Source: Aquincola tertiaricarbonis (GTDB lineage: Bacteria; Pseudomonadota; Gammaproteobacteria; Burkholderiales; Burkholderiaceae_C). Taken from it: 64,000 nucleotides of DNA. The notes below the pieces were generated by a model. That model ran no database searches. It had not been told where the DNA came from and saw only the letters and a program-made list of their open reading frames with translations. The translations under genes were made by a program, and so were the position numbers. Where the stretch lies: NCBI RefSeq assembly GCF_000969605.1, contig NZ_JZUE01000009.1:186001-250000 (forward strand). The letters are read 5' to 3'. This document shows, one piece after another, positions 63,806-64,000 of the stretch. The first letter of the stretch is position 1. Each line of letters begins with the position of its first letter.

Positions 63806-64000
63806 ATGAGCATCAGCAACACCGACGCGCTGACCCGCGTCATCCAGCACCGCGAGATCTTCCATGACGAGATGCTGGCGCTGATGCGCCGCATCATGAT
63901 GGGCGAGATGTCGCCGGTGATGATCGCCGCGCTGGCCGTCGGCCTGCGGGTGAAGAAGGAAACCATCGGTGAGATCGCCGCCGCCGCGCAGGTGATGCGC
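63806..64000 (+). CDS. trpD: Anthranilate phosphoribosyltransferase (3' truncated by window edge)
   Basis: The first 65 codons of TrpD, which joins anthranilate to phosphoribosyl pyrophosphate. Seen: [19 protein letters not shown], then [27 protein letters not shown], the N-terminal helical domain with the usual Burkholderiales wording. GAGAGGAG precedes the ATG. Fourth gene of the trp operon; the phosphoribosyl site is beyond the window. Confidence 0.93.
   Translation, partial: MSISNTDALTRVIQHREIFHDEMLALMRRIMMGEMSPVMIAALAVGLRVKKETIGEIAAAAQVMR

Overview
The window is about 64 kb of very GC-rich DNA from a betaproteobacterium. I infer Burkholderiales, probably the Rubrivivax/Aquincola/Leptothrix side. 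The basis is the codon use, the PEP-CTERM/PrsT secretion genes, a fused indolepyruvate oxidoreductase, the Bug-type receptor, and the mltA, apaG, rpe and trpE-trpG-trpD core. It reads as a chromosome: genes are tightly packed with ATGA overlaps. I found no tRNA, rRNA, transposase, phage or CRISPR.

Layout. (1) 1-3365: the 3' end of aspA, convergent with a GFA protein, a PheC-like periplasmic protein and panE. (2) 3506-16579: a sugar-acid operon with a FadR-type regulator, an L-idonate/L-gulonate-type dehydrogenase, a DctPQM TRAP transporter, an enolase-superfamily dehydratase, an SDR, an FAH-family hydrolase, a UxaA-type dehydratase, a D-mannonate dehydratase, a fructuronate-reductase-type dehydrogenase and an Ldh2-type dehydrogenase. 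(3) 16616-18919: a PEP-CTERM glycerophosphodiesterase and an AEC transporter. (4) 19073-26386: a cluster matching itaconate degradation (ich, acyl-CoA dehydrogenase, ict, PrpD family, ccl), plus a Bug receptor and a LysR regulator. (5) 26402-38792: gph, a small exported protein, ArsR and TauE/SafE, rpe, a PEP-CTERM protein with a sigma-54-like promoter, PrsT, apaG, a Gcr-type membrane protein, an array of 88-bp tandem repeats, a 36-residue membrane peptide, mltA and a globin. (6) 38936-51118: a DMT exporter, an Lrp regulator divergent from indolepyruvate oxidoreductase, an ABC receptor gene broken by an 11-bp duplication, LysR divergent from putA, and a second DMT exporter. (7) 51196-60427: a Nudix protein, cytochrome b561 with two YceI proteins, a LytS/LytR pair, SoxR divergent from a questin-oxidase-like gene, and a Rep-type helicase. 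(8) 60485-64000: the trp operon (possible leader peptide, trpE, trpG, ltaE, partial trpD).

How the genes work together. Region 2 imports a sugar acid and should carry it to 2-keto-3-deoxy-gluconate. No KDG kinase or KDPG aldolase is present; an SDR and FAH hydrolase typical of the non-phosphorylating diketo pathway are there instead. Region 4 should convert itaconate to pyruvate and acetyl-CoA through itaconyl-CoA and citramalyl-CoA. The genes mltA, apaG, rpe, gph and trpEGD, which are often near neighbours in Burkholderiales, are here spread over about 37 kb with accessory genes between them.

The most unusual items are the hybrid sugar-acid operon, the 88-bp repeat array, the SoxR/questin-oxidase pair with its SoxR-box-like promoter, the two sigma-54-like promoters, two very small membrane peptides, and the duplication-broken receptor gene.
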